From Aphanizomenon flos-aquae FACHB-1287 (GTDB lineage Bacteria > Cyanobacteriota > Cyanobacteriia > Cyanobacteriales > Nostocaceae): a stretch of 64,000 bases of DNA. Every line of letters begins with the position of its first letter. Positions within the stretch are counted from its first letter, which is position 1. Position numbers and translations under genes: made by a program. The notes under the pieces are model-generated. The model saw only the letters and a program-made list of their open reading frames with translations, made no database searches and was not told the origin of the DNA. Location of the stretch: contig NZ_JACJTO010000011.1 in assembly GCF_014698755.1 (NCBI RefSeq), positions 1 to 64,000 of the forward strand, written 5' to 3'. This document shows, in pieces, positions 63,978 through 64,000 of the stretch.

Positions 63978-64000
63978 TAGATAATGGGTAATTGGGAAGA

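Overview
The window is a low-GC chromosomal segment of a filamentous, heterocyst-forming cyanobacterium (order Nostocales, perhaps close to Anabaena, Dolichospermum or Aphanizomenon). The evidence is an adjacent psaA-psaB pair, about fifteen copies of the cyanobacterial HIP1 octamer GCGATCGC, several copies of the Nostocales fdxN-element factors XisH and XisI, and a gene block that matches, by recalled gene order, the heterocyst envelope polysaccharide (HEP) island of Anabaena PCC 7120. No tRNA, rRNA, CRISPR array or complete insertion sequence was found.

Layout. Positions 1-5435 hold housekeeping and membrane genes: a small membrane protein, a Na+/Ca2+ exchanger broken by a frameshift, an arsenosugar-type glycosyltransferase, a TVP38 membrane protein followed by a MerA-like flavoprotein, and a sterol-desaturase-like hydroxylase. 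Positions 5440-11740 form an accessory island. It has five xisI loci (three intact), one intact xisH and two xisH fragments, an intact hicB beside a nonsense-mutated hicA, a Phd-type antitoxin gene whose toxin has vanished, an aspartic-protease-like two-gene unit and a PLD-type nuclease. Repeats and nearly identical terminator copies are scattered through it. Positions 11749-17108 carry sahH, an MscS channel, a small unknown gene and a PatA-type response regulator.

Positions 17880-21693 encode a VWA protein, a PP2C phosphatase and a Ser/Thr kinase with a zinc knuckle and TPRs; this is the arrangement known as the TerY-P triad. Positions 22191-45428 form the HEP-like island: CDP-glucose synthesis, sugar-nucleotide modification, nine glycosyltransferase genes, a Wzc-like tyrosine kinase, HepC, the HepA ABC exporter and an O-antigen polymerase-like membrane protein. 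All are on the plus strand and together could make, polymerise and export the heterocyst polysaccharide. Within it, three paralogous glycosyltransferases and a 2OG-oxygenase look like the product of tandem duplication, with a scar of a second oxygenase.

Positions 45534-64000 hold an ABC1/UbiB kinase, a 220-bp tandem duplication, an SDR enzyme, a chimeric transposase relic, groEL with a perfect CIRCE operator and an expanded GGM tail, a WecA-type transferase, fabG, a WG-repeat kinase with altered catalytic motifs, psaB and psaA, a lipoprotein with 22-residue repeats, a glutaminase and a small secreted protein.

The most interesting theme is in the island: where a toxin-like and an antitoxin-like partner existed (HicA/HicB, Phd/lost toxin, XisH/XisI), the antitoxin-like gene is usually intact and the toxin-like gene is broken or missing. 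This fits the idea that XisH-XisI behaves as a toxin-antitoxin-like or selfish module. All functions are inferred from reading the sequence; no database search was run.
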